Positions 62,601 to 64,000 of a stretch of 64,000 bases of DNA are shown one piece after another. Below the pieces are notes generated by a model. It saw only the letters and a program-made list of their open reading frames with translations. It was not told the DNA's origin and made no database searches. The translations under genes and the position numbers were made by a program. This DNA comes from Flavobacteriaceae bacterium (GTDB lineage Bacteria > Bacteroidota > Bacteroidia > Flavobacteriales > Flavobacteriaceae), in contig JAIXYI010000049.1 of the NCBI GenBank assembly GCA_027490305.1, positions 1 through 64,000 of the forward strand, in the 5' to 3' direction. The number at the start of each line of letters is the position of its first letter. Positions within the stretch are counted from its first letter, which is position 1.

Positions 62601-64000
62601 TATATTCTTACGGCTACCGACCCCGAATCAGGCTGCTCCGCTTCATCGAGTGTGTCGGTAGTGATAAAGCCGAATCCGGAGATAACGGTTTCGCCTTCCG
62701 GGCCCTATTGTGGCAACGAGTTTACAATAACGGCATCCGGAGCGACCACGTATAGCTGGAGTCCGGCCACGGGTCTTAGCGCCACCACCGGTGCTACCGT
62801 GACTGCCCAGATAACAGAGCCAACAACCTATACGATAACCGGAACGCTTGATGGCTGCACGGCGTCTAAGCAGATTACGTTGCATCCTGCTTTGTCAGTT
62901 GCTGCCGCTTCCAATTCCCCGCGTTGTTCGGGCGAAACACTGCAGTTGAATGCGCCTGTGGCTTCAACCGGCGGTTATCTTATGACCCCCTTGAGCGGGG
63001 TGGCCTTCGTCGATATCCTCACTACTGGCACCACTATTCCGCTGACCTCCGGCGACGACGCCTATACCATTACCATACCGCCTTTTGTCTACAACGGAAC
63101 GACCTTTACAACCGCCCGCATTGGGAATGACGGCGCAGTGGTCTTTGGTACGAACGCGGGGGTTATCAACTATACTAATAAATCCTTACCAGAGGGGGTG
63201 GGCTCTTCCTCTAGCGTTGGTATCATTTCAGGATCTGGCAACTCGGTGGCGGCGCTTTGTCCCTATTGGGACGATTTGGATCTTCTGCCCACTACTTCAG
63301 TGAAAACGCAGGTTATAGGCAATACGGTAATTATCCAATGGACCGACCAGAAACTGTTCAGTAAACCCGCTGCCCTTGGGGGGATTACGTTTCAGGTACA
63401 GCTGGAACTTATTACAGGTCTTATCCATTTCGTCTATCAGGATGTGACGTTTACTGACGGAGGCGGCAATGGTACCACAGCAACAATCGGACTTAACTTA
63501 TCCAGTTCCGCCGCTGTAGAGTATTCGTTCAATTCGTCGTCGCTGACGGATGGCCAAAGCATCACCTTCACACCGGCGGTGAACAGCTATAGTTGGACCG
63601 GTCCGAACGGGTTTACTTCCACCGTCCCAAACCCGGTGATTCCTTCTGCCACGGAAGCGGCAACCGGCACCTACACCTTATCTGTCTTCAATTCAGTTAC
63701 CGGTTGCAGCAGTTTGGCAACCACGGATGTCGTTGTGGCATCGATACCAGCCGGAGGGACCATAACCGGTGCCGGGGGAATGTGTTTTGGTGCCAATGCC
63801 AATGCTTTGACGATAAGCGGCTACACCGGATCGATTGTTCGTTGGGAGAAATCGGAGACACCGTACACGGAATGGATCGAAATTGCGTCGACAAGTCCGA
63901 CCCTGGACCCGGGTATCCTGTACAACGAAACCAAATACCGGGCTTTGGTGCAGTCTGGCTGTGGTAACGCCTATTCGCAGGAAGCCGGTTTTACGTTTGC
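56619..64000 (+). CDS. Giant T9SS surface adhesin 2 (runs off the window)
   Basis: Open from ATG 56619 to the window end (2460 codons shown, no stop seen at the points checked); absent from the ORF track because it does not close. Signal peptide KRHLPLLAAAWLLAGLLPIFAQ, then TNSITESFLSLRINGTN, matching adhesin 1 from its first mature residues on. Domain order is the same: two beta-helix regions, Ig/PKD-like modules, two nidogen-like modules, up to the segment corresponding to GFTFATTTWNGSG of adhesin 1. The missing ~550 residues should hold the T9SS tail. Tandem paralogue produced by segmental duplication. Confidence 0.88.
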   Translation, partial: MGSPVHASIKRHLPLLAAAWLLAGLLPIFAQTNSITESFLSLRINGTNTVYDMNAATTAPNFEGANLGTYLIGSNSLILRGALQRTSKCAGGTVTASRLRWRVWLTASGPSGTFATINLTTVSSEPGGCGGNQSWQATDGAFDLAANLLPGNYTLEAFTEADGTPSNLVDNNGGANYKATFTIGVDTTKPVLITTGANTLIRAAQNLFAAFALVNAGAVTGAITLRIAGNTNEPVTAVLFASNGSAPNYSSIQIQPFGGVARVITGSLAAPLVVLDGADNVRFDGLNTDGHALTIRNSSTSNMQGTSTITFRNGAENNTLTNCSIMGASTTQLSLPGGTIVFTESTFGNDDNTISNCTITSVGSNLPTKAIFSGGSGINSLCAITNNNISNFFSPSQDSSGIFIAGNCSRWTISNNRFFQTSARVFSGNAFNAPIYVMGTSGAVDGFVISDNTIGFGSASQTGTYTLSGGGGRFIGILYNSVTGITNPSFVTGNTITRISLTATAASGVGLATPFAGIITGLGQVTVNNNVIGNMTATGRITVSTTGISDTEMNGIHALTSSSVVANGNQIGGISVSNTGSNARFGFIGIRMTPSSGSGNLTASSNTIGGTVTNSISNNATSTSAYINGLLCTAATASLTDNVVRNLTTASGTGSGGLASVAGLLLQDGSNQTISRNTISNLRNTFTGSSTVVVGIIFYGNSGNVIDRNTIHSLSAAHSASFVMGILVATGSNTIRNNMITLGRGVADPMLLIGVYDYGGNNNFYHNSVYITGTTSGTTETLAFFSLSGTGMRDIRNNIFCNMRMTTGYSTIHGGLRLPADTSNFIMDHNLYDLAAGNFLGMMGSYGSLFLPDWKSLTGQEEHSVTGNPQFVAPTSATPNLRIKTGIGTLVERRGTALASVTDDFDGEVRDSATPVDIGADAGLFTAIDTTPPLIAYTPVNYGTVGSGRSISGISITDDVSGVASDAGVRPRLYFKKSTDPNTLAGWKFVESTGGYDFLIPYNVLSGGGVVPGDVIQYFIIAQDRQTPANISIAGGTFNTAPTTVDLGAAQFPIGGTIHSYVIRDFISGNKTVCPSGCDFNSLTNTNGAFDVINRSDVAGSMSLFISGDLTNETGTFALDEFNPGTAGTYQIVIRPVGAPRIVSGSSPEALIRLNGADRVTIDGSLSNTNNTLCPLSRASRDLIIENRATSGSPSVIRIHNVGSLAGASNNTIKNCRIRGAAGYTEYGVISGSANDVIGTDLDNNSYINNEISRVDVGISTGGASLANKNTGTIILLNEMDAAEPDNIRRAGIVVLYDEGAVISGNTVAHVKRGLGARAATGISLGMGLSASNYRASGYEEVTGATVSHNMIYDIENTDIRDSYGISIGAISESGTNPNKIWNNSISGIRSGSIFGSATFGIYVGANLGATQLYHNTLSLFGPTSGVTNSYGIFVDNASPTVDIRNNVIVNKGTALSTGKQFGISFTSGTFTNITSNNNSIFVTSDSTHFAIGTGSATTPTGASLSSWTTATGKDAASVSVDPSFTSDDDLRLLAVGANTALVNAGANLSATVATDIDCATRDTTPTVGCKQLTSIPVCAGANGGTAMAVAPILCTSSGQTTIRATGFSTGSNTLYQWQYATTADFSAPVNIGSASTSYADASTGLITAPRYYRLVVTCPSTSQTGYSTVASVAVSDPVVVTVTSSVPTICAGGSVTLTASGATSYTWSPSIGLSATTGTTVTASPTVTTTYTVTGNTNGCTNTATITVNVVPVVPSPVVSSNSPVCPGSPLNLNGGTYFLDGYDMSVTTGQTFFALSESNATAVALTDGMGTITMPPFRFNNVVYTEARVSVNGVLVFGANTGNVSSDNSQLPATVISGTGNSQAAICVHWGANTTSPSSKIFTKSVGDEFIIGWNSFIDVNAKFQIRLNTVTGAIRLLHSGPVNWGEGATIGLNYSAMSALQYSFDTGGTLDSETIRFTPRQATFAWTGPNGFSSTTLNAVVTTPTSLAGGTYILTATDPESGCSASSSVSVVIKPNPEITVSPSGPYCGNEFTITASGATTYSWSPATGLSATTGATVTAQITEPTTYTITGTLDGCTASKQITLHPALSVAAASNSPRCSGETLQLNAPVASTGGYLMTPLSGVAFVDILTTGTTIPLTSGDDAYTITIPPFVYNGTTFTTARIGNDGAVVFGTNAGVINYTNKSLPEGVGSSSSVGIISGSGNSVAALCPYWDDLDLLPTTSVKTQVIGNTVIIQWTDQKLFSKPAALGGITFQVQLELITGLIHFVYQDVTFTDGGGNGTTATIGLNLSSSAAVEYSFNSSSLTDGQSITFTPAVNSYSWTGPNGFTSTVPNPVIPSATEAATGTYTLSVFNSVTGCSSLATTDVVVASIPAGGTITGAGGMCFGANANALTISGYTGSIVRWEKSETPYTEWIEIASTSPTLDPGILYNETKYRALVQSGCGNAYSQEAGFTF
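61095..61336 (+). repeat. Gene-conversion-like block, copy in adhesin 2
   Basis: Partner of 51201-51440; begins GGAACCGGATCTGCGACCAC. The middle run TCGTCCTGGACGACCGCTAC and its surroundings are identical in both genes. Confidence 0.7.

Overview
The window reads as a chromosome segment of a member of the Flavobacteriaceae (Bacteroidota), probably Flavobacterium or a close relative. The evidence is several TAnnTTTG-type -7 boxes, four surface proteins or protein fragments with type IX secretion (T9SS) sorting tails, an AsmA-family protein, and a proteorhodopsin paired with a Brp/Blh retinal-forming enzyme. No rRNA, tRNA, CRISPR array or complete insertion sequence was seen. All reading was by eye; family names come from motifs, not searches.

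Layout. (1) 0-4.4 kb: small exported, lipoprotein and TPR proteins behind a possible cell-wall-hydrolase-like protein; a 55-bp direct repeat brackets one lipoprotein gene. (2) 4.4-6.3 kb: two uncharacterised genes, then a 12-unit, 21-bp tandem array that reads as heptapeptides on the minus strand. (3) 6.3-16 kb: an accessory island that looks like a defence or DNA-processing locus: a 1367-aa KAP-like membrane P-loop ATPase, a translationally coupled MazG-like/DUF2075 nuclease-helicase pair, two broken small genes, a PD-(D/E)XK nuclease and two GIY-YIG-type proteins. (4) 16-23 kb, minus strand: an M48 protease / FecR-like / CHASE2 operon, a gene remnant, then a lipoprotein / small protein / membrane protein set. 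(5) 23.2-32 kb: the most striking region. A four-gene signalling cassette (unknown protein, membrane protein, HisKA_3-type kinase, NarL-type regulator) occurs twice, in opposite orientations, on either side of the divergent proteorhodopsin and blh genes. (6) 32-35 kb: exported proteins and a tail-collar-like protein. (7) 35-64 kb: asmA; two tandem leucine-rich-repeat T9SS proteins; a TPR histidine kinase and its regulator; a 3034-aa T9SS adhesin; a truncated inverted T9SS gene; and a second giant adhesin that runs off the window.

How it fits together. The rhodopsin keeps the D/T/E proton-pump residues and the retinal lysine, and the divergent blh gene can supply retinal from beta-carotene. 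The flanking paralogous two-component cassettes make a regulatory link to light or energy state plausible but unproven. In the right third, both adhesin pairs arose by segmental duplication: each downstream copy still carries a stub of the gene upstream of its parent (the first codons of asmA, and the last codons of the response regulator). High identity in shared parts and divergence in the repeat parts suggest surface-antigen diversification with gene conversion.
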